Source: Sphaerisporangium sp. TRM90804
Lineage (GTDB): Bacteria > Actinomycetota > Actinomycetes > Streptosporangiales > Streptosporangiaceae
Assembly (NCBI RefSeq): GCF_029846175.1
Contig: NZ_JARWAC010000038.1
Location: forward strand, 22,879-86,878
Direction of reading: 5' to 3'
Length of the DNA stretch: 64,000 nt
A model generated the notes under the pieces. The model was not told where the DNA came from. It ran no database searches and saw nothing but the letters and a program-made list of their open reading frames with translations. Made by a program: the position numbers and the translations under genes. Below are positions 33,380 to 44,498 of the stretch, in pieces (position 1 is the stretch's first letter; every line of letters begins with the position of its first letter).

Positions 33380-35143
33380 TTACAGATACTGACCGGTGTT
33401 GGCGACCGTGTCGATGGAACGCCCGGCCTCCGTGCCCTGTTTTCCGGAAACCAGGGTGCGGATGTAGACGATCCGCTCGCCCTTCTTTCCGGAGATGCGG
33501 GCCCAGTCGTCGGGGTTGGTGGTGTTGGGAAGGTCTTCGTTCTCGCTGAACTCGTCCACGCAGGCGGCGAGGAGGTGCGCGATGCGAAGGCCCTTCTGGC
33601 CGGTCTCGAGGAACGCCTTGATGGCCATTTTTTTGCCCCGGTCCACGATGTTCTGAATCATGGCGCCGGAGTTGAAGTCCTTGAAGTAAAGGACTTCCTT
33701 GTCACCGTTGGCGTACGTCACCTCAAGGAAGCGGTTCTCCTCGGTTTCGGTGTACATGCGCTCGACGACCCGCTGGATCATGCCGCTGACGGTGGCCTCG
33801 CGCGAGTCGCTGTGCTCGGAGAGGTCTTCCCCGTGCAGCGGCAGCTCGGTGGTGATGTACTTCGAGAAGATGTCCTTGGCCGCCTCGGCGTCCGGCCGCT
33901 CGATCTTGATCTTGACGTCCAGGCGGCCGGGCCGCAGGATCGCCGGGTCGATCATGTCCTCGCGGTTGGAGGCGCCGATGACGATGACGTTCTCCAGGCC
34001 CTCGACGCCGTCGATCTCCGACAGCAGCTGGGGGACGATGGTGTTCTCGACGTCGGAGGAGACGCCCGAGCCACGCGTGCGGAAGATCGAGTCCATCTCG
34101 TCGAAGAACACGATCACCGGGGTGCCCTCGGACGCCTTCTCGCGGGCACGCTGGAAGACCAGGCGGATGTGCCGCTCGGTCTCGCCGACGTACTTGTTGA
34201 GAAGCTCGGGGCCCTTGATGTTGAGGAAGAAGCTCTTGCCGGACTGCCCGGTCTTCTCCGCGACCTGCTTGGCCAGGGAGTTGGCGACGGCCTTGGCGAT
34301 GAGCGTCTTGCCGCAGCCGGGCGGGCCGTACAGCAGCACGCCCTTGGGCGGGCGCAGCTTGTGCTCGCGGAACAGGTCGGCGTGCAGGTAGGGCAGCTCG
34401 ATGGCGTCCCTGATCTGCTCGATCTGCCGGGACAGGCCACCGATCTCCTCGTAGGAGATGTCGGGGACCTCCTCGAGCACCAGCTCCTCGACCTCGGACT
34501 TGGGGATGCGCTCGTACACGTAGCCCGAGCGTGGTTCGAGCAGCAGTGAGTCGCCGGCGCGGATCGGCTGCGTGAGCAGCGACTCCGCGAGGCGCACCAC
34601 ACGCTCCTCGTCCGCGTGGGAGATCACCAGCGCGCGCTGGCCGTCCTCGAGGAGCTCCTTGAGCATGACGATCTCGCCCACGGTCTCGTAGCCGAGCACC
34701 TCGACCACGTTGAGCGCCTCGTTGAGCATGACCTCCTGGCCGCGGTTCAGCGACTCCACGTCGACCGCGGGGCTGACATTGACCCGGAGCTTGCGTCCTC
34801 CGGTGAAGACCTCCACGGTGCCGTCTTCGCGAGCTTCCAGGAAGACGCCGAACCCGGATGGCGGCTGCGCCAGCCGGTCGACCTCCTCCTTGAGCGCCAC
34901 GATCTGGTCCCGGGCTTCCTTGAGCGTGGCGACCAGTCGTTCGTTCTGACCGGTCACCGCGGCCAGATTGGCCTGCAGCTCATGGAGGCGCTCCTCCAGG
35001 ACCCTGGCTTGACGGGGAGACTCCGCCACTTTCCGGCGCAACGCGGTGATCTCCTCCTGGAGGAAGGAGACCTGAGTTGTGAGGTCCGCGACCTCTCGTT
35101 CGCGCTGGGCCGCTCGTGCCTCAGCGTCGTCGCGAGCTGCCAC
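33380..35143 (-). CDS. arc: Proteasome-activating AAA ATPase Arc/Mpa
   Basis: 587-residue ring ATPase that captures Pup and unfolds pupylated proteins. Order: N-terminal coiled coil (about 6-92) that binds Pup, tandem OB domains, AAA domain with Walker A GPPGCGKT (273-280) and Walker [10 protein letters not shown] (343-351), and a C terminus ending GQYL, the HbYX-like tail that docks on PrcA. GTG at 35143 is chosen since GGAGG at 35149-35153 sits five bases upstream; the earlier GTG at 35149 overlaps that ribosome site. It is called Mpa in mycobacteria. Confidence 0.96.
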   Translation of the reverse strand: MAARDDAEARAAQREREVADLTTQVSFLQEEITALRRKVAESPRQARVLEERLHELQANLAAVTGQNERLVATLKEARDQIVALKEEVDRLAQPPSGFGVFLEAREDGTVEVFTGGRKLRVNVSPAVDVESLNRGQEVMLNEALNVVEVLGYETVGEIVMLKELLEDGQRALVISHADEERVVRLAESLLTQPIRAGDSLLLEPRSGYVYERIPKSEVEELVLEEVPDISYEEIGGLSRQIEQIRDAIELPYLHADLFREHKLRPPKGVLLYGPPGCGKTLIAKAVANSLAKQVAEKTGQSGKSFFLNIKGPELLNKYVGETERHIRLVFQRAREKASEGTPVIVFFDEMDSIFRTRGSGVSSDVENTIVPQLLSEIDGVEGLENVIVIGASNREDMIDPAILRPGRLDVKIKIERPDAEAAKDIFSKYITTELPLHGEDLSEHSDSREATVSGMIQRVVERMYTETEENRFLEVTYANGDKEVLYFKDFNSGAMIQNIVDRGKKMAIKAFLETGQKGLRIAHLLAACVDEFSENEDLPNTTNPDDWARISGKKGERIVYIRTLVSGKQGTEAGRSIDTVANTGQYL

Positions 35144-35179
35144 AGTCACCTCCTTCCCAGTCGAGGGCGACTACTCAAG

Positions 35180-35207
35180 ACCCTACCTATCTCGGCGGCT
35201 TCCGTAA
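35180..35207 (-). promoter_or_regulatory. Candidate arc promoter
   Basis: On the minus strand TTACGG (35202-35207) and TAGGGT (35180-35185) are 16 bases apart, about 37 bases before the arc start codon. The surrounding 210-bp gap between trmI and arc is noticeably less GC-rich than the coding DNA. No other element was recognised in it. Confidence 0.3.
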
Positions 35208-35360
35208 CCTGGCCGGGGAGTGTTCGTGTCATTACAACCAGCGTTCAGTATTCGAAGCGTTATTCGCGCTTCATTGCTAGTAAGCAGACGGCCATACGGT
35301 TCTGTTCCCCCGGCAGGGACCCGTGCACGATTGTTACGAAATCGGAGTGGCGACGGCAGC

Positions 35361-37440
<2,080 letters not shown>

Positions 37441-37459
37441 GCGCGGGCCCCGCGGCGGC

Positions 37460-38659
37460 TCAGGCGGTGGGGACGTCCGGGCGCGCCGGCGTGGCCGGCG
37501 CGGGCCGGTCGCGCGGGGGGCGCGGGCCGGCGGCCGGGGGCGCGGCGATGGGGGCGGTGCTCGCGCCGATCACCCGCACGAGGTCCGCCGGGGCGAGTTC
37601 GAGCTCCAGGCCGTGGCGGCCGCTGGCGACGTAGACGGTGCGGTGCCGCAGCACCGCCGCGTCCACGACGGCCGGCACCCGCAGGGGCAGCCCGAGCGGG
37701 CTGACCACGTCGGCGCCGAGCCGGGTGACGTCGCCGGCCGGGGCGAGGCGGGCCGTGCGCCCGCCCGAGGCCGCCGCCAGGGCGTCCAGGTCGACCGCCG
37801 CGCCCACGGGCGCGACGGCCAGCACCACGTGCCCGTCGACGTAGACCACCACCGCCTTCAGCATGCGGTCGTGGCCCACCCCGAGCTCCGCGGCGATCGT
37901 CCTCCTGGATTTCCCGTAGGCGGGGTCATGGGCGTAGTCGTGGCGGGCGAACGGCACGCGCGACCGGCGCAGCGTCTTGACCGCCAGCGTGTCGGGCGTG
38001 TTCGGGCGCCGCGGCGCCGGCGCGGGGGCGCCCGCCGCCGCGCGCCGCTTCTTAAACTCCTGATATTTCGGGCTATATACGTACAAATATTCAAGAAGGG
38101 CTTCGGCGAGCACGACCGCGTCCGCGGCGTCCTCGGGCGCGGTGCGTCCCGCCCGTATGTGCGCCGCCTCGTTGCCGATCAACCGGAGGTCCTCGGCCAG
38201 CACCAGCATGGCGGGGTCGACCAGGCCGCGCCGGCGAAGCTCCCGCAGCGCCTGCGACAGCGGGGCCGCCCGCACCCCGTGGTCGGCGCAGACGCCCTCC
38301 AGCAACCGCCGCACCATCACCACCGCCGAGGAGTGGGCTCCGGCCCGCAGGCACGCCCTGGCCTCGCGCAGCTCGGCGAGCAGCCGCCCGGGGATCCGCC
38401 CGTCGTCGCGCCGCCCCTCCCCCGGCCAGAGCACCCGGGCCTCGCGCGGCGGGCGGCCGGGCGCGTCCTCGTCGTCCGCCTCATCCGTCGGCTCCGGCGC
38501 GAGCAAAAGCACGTGCGAGCAGACCTGACATACCGATAATGAATAAGGGGCGAGCAAAGGCGACAGAAACGACCTATGCGGCCCATCGGGTTCGCGTGCG
38601 ACGGAGCCACGTTCGCAGTGCGGGCATTCCACCAGGAATGCGGCCCCCCAGCGTTCCAC
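37460..38659 (-). CDS. DUF4145-YbaK fusion protein
   Basis: About 399 residues, a fusion. The N terminus has a zinc-ribbon-like pair (VECPHC and VCQVCSHVL). Residues about 80-215 look like DUF4145 (SSAVVMVRRLLEGVCADHGV ... IGNEAAHIRAG). The C-terminal 170 residues are a YbaK/EbsC-type aminoacyl-tRNA deacylase domain (HDYAHDP, RMLKAVVVYVDGHVVLAVAPV with the family Lys, VSPLGLPLRVPAVVD, GRHGLELELAPADL). The start is uncertain: GTG at 38659 is taken since the conserved part begins there. The DUF4145 part uses several AT-rich codons. The protein may trim mischarged tRNA, but no partner is visible. Confidence 0.75.
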   Translation of the reverse strand: MERWGAAFLVECPHCERGSVAREPDGPHRSFLSPLLAPYSLSVCQVCSHVLLLAPEPTDEADDEDAPGRPPREARVLWPGEGRRDDGRIPGRLLAELREARACLRAGAHSSAVVMVRRLLEGVCADHGVRAAPLSQALRELRRRGLVDPAMLVLAEDLRLIGNEAAHIRAGRTAPEDAADAVVLAEALLEYLYVYSPKYQEFKKRRAAAGAPAPAPRRPNTPDTLAVKTLRRSRVPFARHDYAHDPAYGKSRRTIAAELGVGHDRMLKAVVVYVDGHVVLAVAPVGAAVDLDALAAASGGRTARLAPAGDVTRLGADVVSPLGLPLRVPAVVDAAVLRHRTVYVASGRHGLELELAPADLVRVIGASTAPIAAPPAAGPRPPRDRPAPATPARPDVPTA

Positions 38660-38717
38660 AAACGGACCATAGACGATCCGAAACAGACCGGACAAGAACA
38701 CGAGGCGGGAGGCGACG

Positions 38718-41687
38718 ATGCCGATGTGGCCGTTCGCGGGCCGCCAGGACGACCTGGCCCGGCTGATCCGGCTCGCCCACGACGGCGCGGCCCGCGGGAT
38801 CGTCATCGCGGGGCCGTCCGGGGTGGGCAAGACGAGGCTGGCCGCCGAGGTGCTGCGCACGTTCCGGCCCACCTCGCACACGGTGATCGCCATCAGGGCC
38901 ACCAGCGCGGCCGGCGGCATCCCCTACGGCGCCCTGGCCGGGCTGCTTCCGCCGGAGGCGCCCGCCGGGCTGGCCAACCCGCTGCGCTGGGCGGCCGACG
39001 CCGTCCGGTCGCACGCCGCGGGCCGCAGGCTCGTGCTCGCGGTCGACGACGCCCACCTGCTCGACGGCGCCTCGGCCGCGGCCGTCCACCACCTGGTCGC
39101 CGCCGGGGACGCGCTGGTCGTCGCGACGCTCCGCACGGGCGAGCCCGCGCCCGACAGCGTCACCGCGCTGTGGCGCGACGGGCCGGCCGCGCGCGCCGAC
39201 GTCGGGCCGCTCAGCCTGGCCGACACCGCGGCGATCCTCGCGGCCGCCCTCGGCGGCAGGCCCGACGACGCCACGGTGCGCAGGCTCGGGACGGCCACCG
39301 AGGGCAACGCCCTGCTGCTGCACGAGGTGGTCGGCGCCGCCCGTGAGGCCGGGACGCTGCGGCAGGTGCGGGGCATGTGGCAGCTCACCGGGGAGCCGCC
39401 CATGGCGCCGCGGCTGACCGAGCTGGTCCGCGAGCGGGTCGGAGCCCTCTCGCCGGAGGCGCGGGCCGTGCTGGAGCTGACGGCCTTCGGCGAGCCGGTC
39501 GGGCTGACCGCGCTGCTGGAGCTGACCGCGCCCGACGCCGTCGAGCAGGCCGAGGACCGCGGGCTGATCCGCCTGTCCAGGGACGGCCGCCGGGTGGCCG
39601 TCCGCCTGGGGCACCCGCTGTACGGCGAGGTGGCGCGGGCCGGGTGCCCTCCCCTGCGGCGCCGCAACCGGTACGCCGCGCTGGCCGCGGCGCTGGAGCG
39701 CGGCGGCGCCCGGCGCAGGGACGACCTGCTGCGGCTCACGGTGTGGCGGCTCGAAAGCGGGGCGCAGGCCTCTCCGGGCCCGCTGCTGTCGGCGTGCGGG
39801 CTGGCCTGGTCGGCCCACGACTACCCCCTGGCCATCCGCCTCGGGCGCGCGGCCCTTGCCGCGGGCGGCGGCGTCGAGGCGGCCGTCCTGCTGGCCACCG
39901 TCCTGGACTACGCCCAGTTCCCCGACGAGGCCCACAGCGTCCTCATCCAGGCCGAGGCCGCTCTCCCGCCCCCCTCGCGGTCCCCCGCCGGCACCGGAGC
40001 CGCCGGGACGCCCGGGCCCGCCCCGGTGGGCGCCCCAGCCGCCGCCGGGGCCGCCGGCGGGTCCGGCGGGGGCGGCCCGGCCGATCCCCCGGCTTGGAGC
40101 GGTCCGAAGGATCGGGAGGGTGAACCCGGGGACGACGGACCCCCGGGCGAGGAGGGTGAACCTGGGAGTGGCGGAGCTGCGGGCGAGGAGGCTGACCCCG
40201 GGGACAGCCGGCCCCCGGGCGAGGAGGACGACCCCGGGGACGGCGGGCCCATGGGCGAGCAGAGGGGACCCGGGGACGACCGGCCCCCGGGCGAGCAGAG
40301 GGAACCCGAGGGCGACCGGCCCCCGGGCGAGGAGGAGCTGAGGACGCGGCTGGCGCTGGCTCGGGCGGGGAACCTGGCGTGGGGGATGAACCGCCTGCGG
40401 GAGGCGCTCGACCTGCTCGACCGCGCCGAGGCCACGCTCACCGACCCGGCGGCCCGGCGGCAGGTGGCGATGCGACGGCTCGACCTCGCGGCCGCCGCGG
40501 CCGAGCCCCGCACCGCCCTGCGCCTGGGCTCGGCGTTGCTGGGCACGCTCCCGGCGGGGCCCGGGCGCACCCAGATCCTGAAGGCCCACGCCCTCGCCCT
40601 GTGTTACGCCGGGCGCACCGGCGAGGCCGTCTCGGTCGCGCGCCAGGCGCTGGCGGACGCCGGGTCGTGGCAGGACGCCATGCCCGCGATGGTGGCCCCC
40701 CTGCACTCGGCGTGGGCCATGGCCGGGCTCTTCGCCGGCGACCTGGCCGAGATGGAGGCCGCGGTGGCCTCCATGGACGCCGCCGTCGCCGCGCAGCGCG
40801 GCTGGTCGCTCGGCGAGGGCAGCCTGGCGCTGGCCAGGGGCCACCTCGCGACCGCCCGGGGACGGGCGGAGACCGCGCTCGGCGTGCTGCACGACGCCGC
40901 GCACCACCCGACGGCGCTCACCGTGGGCGGGTGCATGGGCGCGTACGCCGCCGCCCAGGCGCTGCTCGGGGACGCCGCGGGCTCGCGGTCCACGCTGGAG
41001 GAGGCGCTGTCGCGCAACCGCGCGACCTGGACCGGGTTCACCCGATGGGTGGCGCTGACCCGCGTGTGGATCGCCGCCGCCTACGGCGAGACCGGCATGG
41101 CCGTCGAGCTGGCCCTGGCGTTCGCCGAGGAGTGCCGCGCCGCCGAGCTGCCCGGATTCGAGTTCGTCGCGCTGCACGACGCCGTACGTCTGGGCGGCGC
41201 GGCGCACGCGGCGGCCCGGCTGGAGGAGCTTCCCGCGCTGCACGACGGCCGCCGGGTGCTGCTGGCCCGCGACCACGCCCGCGCGGCCGTCGCGGGTGAC
41301 GGGGGCGCGCTGCTGGAGGTGGCCGACGGGTTCCAGGGCCTGGGCATGATGCTGCACGCGGCCGAGGCGGCCGCGCAGGCGGCGGCGCGGTTCCGCAAGG
41401 ACGGCAGGGACAGGGCCGCCCTGACCGCCGCGGCCCGCGCGTGGTCGCTGGCCCGCGCGTGCGAGGGCGCCCGCACCCCCGCCCTGCTCGGCCTGGCGGC
41501 TCCGGAGCTGACCGCCCGGCAGCTGGAGATCGCCCAGCTCGCCGCGCACGGCCTGAGCAACCGGGACATCGCCGACCGGCTGGTCCTGTCGGTGCGCACC
41601 GTCGCCAACCACCTGGGCGCCGTCTACGAGCGCACCGGCGCCGCCGACCGCGCCGCCCTGCGCCACCTCTTCGACGACCCGTCCTGA
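38718..41687 (+). CDS. LAL-type LuxR regulator with repeat insert
   Basis: 989-residue large ATP-binding regulator of the LuxR family. Walker A is GPSGVGKT (32-39), Walker B LVLAVDDAHLL, then a STAND-type ATPase and TPR-like helical repeats. The C-terminal helix-turn-helix begins at 931 (LTARQLEIAQLAAHGLSNRDIADRL). Residues 469-540 are six copies of a 12-residue acidic Pro/Gly unit inserted between the ATPase and TPR halves. The ATG at 38718 follows GGGAGGCGACG. LAL proteins switch on secondary metabolism or sugar genes; no such cluster is adjacent, so its target is unknown. Confidence 0.92.
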   Translation: MPMWPFAGRQDDLARLIRLAHDGAARGIVIAGPSGVGKTRLAAEVLRTFRPTSHTVIAIRATSAAGGIPYGALAGLLPPEAPAGLANPLRWAADAVRSHAAGRRLVLAVDDAHLLDGASAAAVHHLVAAGDALVVATLRTGEPAPDSVTALWRDGPAARADVGPLSLADTAAILAAALGGRPDDATVRRLGTATEGNALLLHEVVGAAREAGTLRQVRGMWQLTGEPPMAPRLTELVRERVGALSPEARAVLELTAFGEPVGLTALLELTAPDAVEQAEDRGLIRLSRDGRRVAVRLGHPLYGEVARAGCPPLRRRNRYAALAAALERGGARRRDDLLRLTVWRLESGAQASPGPLLSACGLAWSAHDYPLAIRLGRAALAAGGGVEAAVLLATVLDYAQFPDEAHSVLIQAEAALPPPSRSPAGTGAAGTPGPAPVGAPAAAGAAGGSGGGGPADPPAWSGPKDREGEPGDDGPPGEEGEPGSGGAAGEEADPGDSRPPGEEDDPGDGGPMGEQRGPGDDRPPGEQREPEGDRPPGEEELRTRLALARAGNLAWGMNRLREALDLLDRAEATLTDPAARRQVAMRRLDLAAAAAEPRTALRLGSALLGTLPAGPGRTQILKAHALALCYAGRTGEAVSVARQALADAGSWQDAMPAMVAPLHSAWAMAGLFAGDLAEMEAAVASMDAAVAAQRGWSLGEGSLALARGHLATARGRAETALGVLHDAAHHPTALTVGGCMGAYAAAQALLGDAAGSRSTLEEALSRNRATWTGFTRWVALTRVWIAAAYGETGMAVELALAFAEECRAAELPGFEFVALHDAVRLGGAAHAAARLEELPALHDGRRVLLARDHARAAVAGDGGALLEVADGFQGLGMMLHAAEAAAQAAARFRKDGRDRAALTAAARAWSLARACEGARTPALLGLAAPELTARQLEIAQLAAHGLSNRDIADRLVLSVRTVANHLGAVYERTGAADRAALRHLFDDPS
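40122..40337 (+). repeat. In-frame 36-bp tandem repeat (six copies) in the LAL gene
   Basis: Six consecutive 36-bp units encode a 12-residue motif of the form xPGDxxPPGEEx. They keep the reading frame and are diverged from one another, mainly at positions 4-6. The inserted peptide is acidic and Pro/Gly-rich, likely a flexible linker. It is preceded by a further 40-residue Ala/Gly/Pro-rich segment without clear periodicity. Confidence 0.85.
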
Positions 41688-41690
41688 CCA

Positions 41691-41770
41691 CCGGCCCGGC
41701 CCGGCGCGGCCCGGCGCGGTCCGGCCCGGTCCGGCCCGGTCCGGCCCGGTCCGGCGCGGTCCGGCGCGGT
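41691..41770. repeat. Eight decamer tandem repeats after the LAL gene
   Basis: Eight exact-length 10-bp units of the form CCGGCSCGGY run from 41691 to 41770, immediately after the LAL stop and before the 3' end of the converging small Cys gene. The units can pair with each other on either strand, so the run may act as a terminator region. Copy number is likely to vary between strains. Confidence 0.85.
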
Positions 41771-41774
41771 CTGG

Positions 41775-42041
41775 TCAGGTGACGGCGGCTCGCCAGGCGT
41801 CGGTGAGCATGGCGAGGACGTCCACGTTCCCGGTGCCGTCGCGCTCGGTCACACGCCTGCCGACGCGGACCATCATCGTGACCTCGTCCCCCCTGCCGCG
41901 CAGCCACATCTCCCACGACGCCGCCCCGGCCCCCCGGCCGGCGGTCAGCGCGTTCCCGATCGGTTCCAGACGCGACTCCGCGCCGCATCCTGGGCAGGTG
42001 AACCCCGCCGGTGACGCCTCCAGCCGTGCGCGCTCGTCCAC
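41775..42041 (-). CDS. Small CPGC-motif protein
   Basis: About 88 residues. One CPGCG knuckle near the start (FTCPGCGAESRLEPIG) and an amphipathic body (SWEMWLRGRGDEVTMMVRVGRRV) can be seen. No family was recognised. GTG at 42041 is preferred because GGGGGAGG lies five bases upstream; an ATG at 42065 is an alternative. It converges on the LAL gene. Coding potential is supported by the composition of the peptide but not by homology. Confidence 0.5.
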   Translation of the reverse strand: MDERARLEASPAGFTCPGCGAESRLEPIGNALTAGRGAGAASWEMWLRGRGDEVTMMVRVGRRVTERDGTGNVDVLAMLTDAWRAAVT

Positions 42042-42243
42042 GCGCGCCTCCCCCTGAACTTCCATGGCCTCCCGCTCTCCGAGGCGCCGGCCCCGGTGCC
42101 GGTGATCGCCTCGCAAAGCAAGAGCGGGCAGGTGCCGCCGTGATACCTCCCCATGCCGTCCCGGCACCGGCCGCGCGGTCATCGGCGACGCCTGCGGCGC
42201 CGGCGCCGGGGGCGGCCAGGCGCGGCGCCCGGCGCGGCGGCGG

Positions 42244-43470
42244 TCAGCCGGCGCCGAACCGGGCGCGCAGCTTGGCGAAGGCGGCGTCGGTGCCCTGCAG
42301 CGCCCTGTCGACGTCGGCGTCGGTGTGGGCGGCCGACAGGAACCAGTTGTGCCAGGGGTGCAGGTAGACGCCCTCCTCCAGGCAGGCGGCCGACCAGGCC
42401 ATGGCCTTCTCCAGGGTCTCGTCGGCCTCGAAGGACAGCCAGGGGATCTGCACGGGGCCGGTCTGGCGCACCGTGAACCCGTGGGACGCCGCCTGTGCGT
42501 CCAGGCCCGCGCGCAGGCGGTCGCCCGCGCGGCGCATCAGCGACACGCCGTCGATGTCGCGCAGCGTCTCGATCGTCGCCTTCGCGGCGGCCATGGGCAC
42601 GGCCGAGAACCAGAAGGAGCCGGTGGAGTAGAGCGTCTGGGCCGGGCCGCGCAGGGCGTCGGTGCCGGTGACGGCGGCGATGGCGTACCCGTTGGCCAGG
42701 GCCTTGCTCCACGCGGTGAGGTCGGGGCGCACGCCGAACGGCTCCCACGAGCCGCGCAGGTCGAGCCGGAAGCCCGCCCGCACGTCGTCGATGACCAGCG
42801 CGGCGCCGATACGGTCGGCGAGGGCCCGCACGCCGCGGGCGAACTCCGGGTCGGCGAGCTCCTGGTCCTCGAAGGAGTCGTGCTTGAACGGCGTGACGAT
42901 GATCGCCGCGACGTCGCCCTCGGCCTGGGCGGCCGCGGCCTCGGCGCTGGCGAGGTCGTTGTAGGCGAACTCGATCAGGTCGGCGCGCTCGTTCGGCGTG
43001 GTCCCCGCCGGGCTGGGCGTGCACCACGGGTCGGCGCCGTGGTAGGCGCCGTGCGCCATCAGGACCTTCGCGCGCCCGGTGGCGGCGCGGGCCACCATCA
43101 GCGCCTGGGTGGTCGCGTCCGTGCCGTTCTTGGAGAACATCACCCAGTCGGCGGAGGGGATGGTGTCCACCATGAGCTCGGCGAGCTCGACCATGACCGG
43201 CCCGGGGCCGTTCAGGCAGTCCCCCGCGGCCTGCTGAGCGGCGACCGCCCGCTCGACGGCGGGGTGCCGGTGGCCGAGGATGATCGGCCCCCATCCGCAC
43301 ATCAGGTCGACGTACTCGCGCCCGTCGGCGTCCCACTGGCGGCAGCCCTCGCCCCGCAGGAAGAACTGCGGGTAGCCGGGGCCGAAGATGGCGGCGTTGA
43401 GGTGGCCGTACATCCCGCCGGGGACGACCTTGGCCGCGCGCTCGCGCAGGCTCGCGTCGGAGTCGGACAT
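42244..43470 (-). CDS. Class III PLP aminotransferase (GSA-aminomutase-like)
   Basis: 408-residue fold-type I PLP enzyme resembling glutamate-1-semialdehyde 2,1-aminomutase. The Schiff-base lysine is Lys256 in AWSKALANGY; Asp228 in LVIDDVRAGF would bind the pyridine nitrogen; FSKNGTDATTQALMVARAATGR is the phosphate-binding region. It is probably not the haem-pathway HemL: the substrate-side sequences differ and it lies in a catabolic-looking cluster. It follows the PfkB kinase gene by 64 bp on the same strand and is probably its operon partner. Confidence 0.88.
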   Translation of the reverse strand: MSDSDASLRERAAKVVPGGMYGHLNAAIFGPGYPQFFLRGEGCRQWDADGREYVDLMCGWGPIILGHRHPAVERAVAAQQAAGDCLNGPGPVMVELAELMVDTIPSADWVMFSKNGTDATTQALMVARAATGRAKVLMAHGAYHGADPWCTPSPAGTTPNERADLIEFAYNDLASAEAAAAQAEGDVAAIIVTPFKHDSFEDQELADPEFARGVRALADRIGAALVIDDVRAGFRLDLRGSWEPFGVRPDLTAWSKALANGYAIAAVTGTDALRGPAQTLYSTGSFWFSAVPMAAAKATIETLRDIDGVSLMRRAGDRLRAGLDAQAASHGFTVRQTGPVQIPWLSFEADETLEKAMAWSAACLEEGVYLHPWHNWFLSAAHTDADVDRALQGTDAAFAKLRARFGAG

Positions 43471-43534
43471 GAGAATCCCTTCGATCGGGCCGGTGGTGTG
43501 ACGTGCGGGCCGGGACGCCGGCCGGGCGTACGGG

Positions 43535-44452
43535 TCAGGGGCCTTCGACGGAGGCGATCGTGTGGCCGTCGAGGCCGGCGTCGGAGCCGAGGCCGCCGGC
43601 GACTCGGGCCGCGACGGCCGTGCCCAGGCGGGCGGCGGCCGCGACGTCGCGGCCTTCGAGCAGGCCGGCCGCGAACCCGGCGCAGTAGGCGTCGCCGCAG
43701 CCGGTGGTGTCCACGACCGGCACGTCCCTGGCGGGTATGCGGACGGTGCCGGACGCGGTGGCCACGAGGCTGCCCTCGGCGCCCAGCGTGACCAGCACCC
43801 CGGCCGGGCCGGCGGCCAGCAGGTCGGCCGCGGCCGCCTCCGCGTCCGCGGCGCCGGTGATCATGAGCGCCTGCTCCTCGTTGGGCAGGAAGTAGTCGAC
43901 GTGGGGCAGGAACGCCTTGGCCCCCGGCATCAGGTCGGGCATGGACGACAGCAGGTCCATCGTCACCAGCGTGCCGCCGCGCCTGGCGGACTCCAGCAGC
44001 GCGAGGAACTCCGGGTCGTGCAGGCCCCAGGTGACGTCCATGCCGCCGAGGTGGAGCACCCGGGCCCCGGTGATCTGGCCGGGGTCCAGGTCGGCGAGCG
44101 CGAGGCCGAGGTTGGCGCCGGGGACGTGGAAGGAGGGCCGTCCGCCGTCCGGGCGGATCGGCAGGATGGAGGCGGCGGTGCGCTCGCCGGGCTTGCGCAC
44201 GACGCCGCGCACGTCCACCCCGTGACGTTCCATGATCATCACGAGCAGGTCGCCCAGCTCGTCGTCGCCGGCGGCTCCGGCGGACGCGACCGGCACGCCC
44301 AGCTTGGCCAGGGCGACCGCGGTGCCCGCCGCCGCGCCGGCGGCGGTGACGCGCATCTCCTCCAGCAGGTGCGTGCCCTGGCCCTCGGGAATGGACTCCA
44401 CGGGCCTGGCCAGCACATCGACGATGTGCACCCCGACGGTGACGACGGACAT
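43535..44452 (-). CDS. PfkB-family sugar kinase
   Basis: 305-residue ribokinase-type kinase. Catalytic Asp254 lies in VDTTGCGDAYCAGF, an oxyanion-hole motif with Cys in place of the usual Ala. The substrate-binding N-terminal strand MSVVTVGVHIVDVL and AAGTAVALAKLGVPVASAGAAGDDELG are typical. The ATG at 44452 has AAGGA eight bases upstream. It is transcribed from a strong promoter next to it, divergently from the TetR gene. The phosphorylated product may be cleaved by the class II aldolase encoded two genes away. Confidence 0.9.
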   Translation of the reverse strand: MSVVTVGVHIVDVLARPVESIPEGQGTHLLEEMRVTAAGAAAGTAVALAKLGVPVASAGAAGDDELGDLLVMIMERHGVDVRGVVRKPGERTAASILPIRPDGGRPSFHVPGANLGLALADLDPGQITGARVLHLGGMDVTWGLHDPEFLALLESARRGGTLVTMDLLSSMPDLMPGAKAFLPHVDYFLPNEEQALMITGAADAEAAAADLLAAGPAGVLVTLGAEGSLVATASGTVRIPARDVPVVDTTGCGDAYCAGFAAGLLEGRDVAAAARLGTAVAARVAGGLGSDAGLDGHTIASVEGP

Positions 44453-44498
44453 GACTGGCATCCTTCGCGTACTGAATCGCGGATGGGGAGGTGGCCGG

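Noticed and set aside
38574..41666. 1030-residue open frame opposite the LAL regulator
   Set aside because: Antisense shadow with Arg/Gly/Gln-rich composition and no motif.
42244..43470. Haem-pathway HemL assignment for the class III aminotransferase
   Set aside because: The fold matches, but the active-site context (NGTDAT, IDDV) and the cluster with a sugar kinase and aldolase argue for another substrate.
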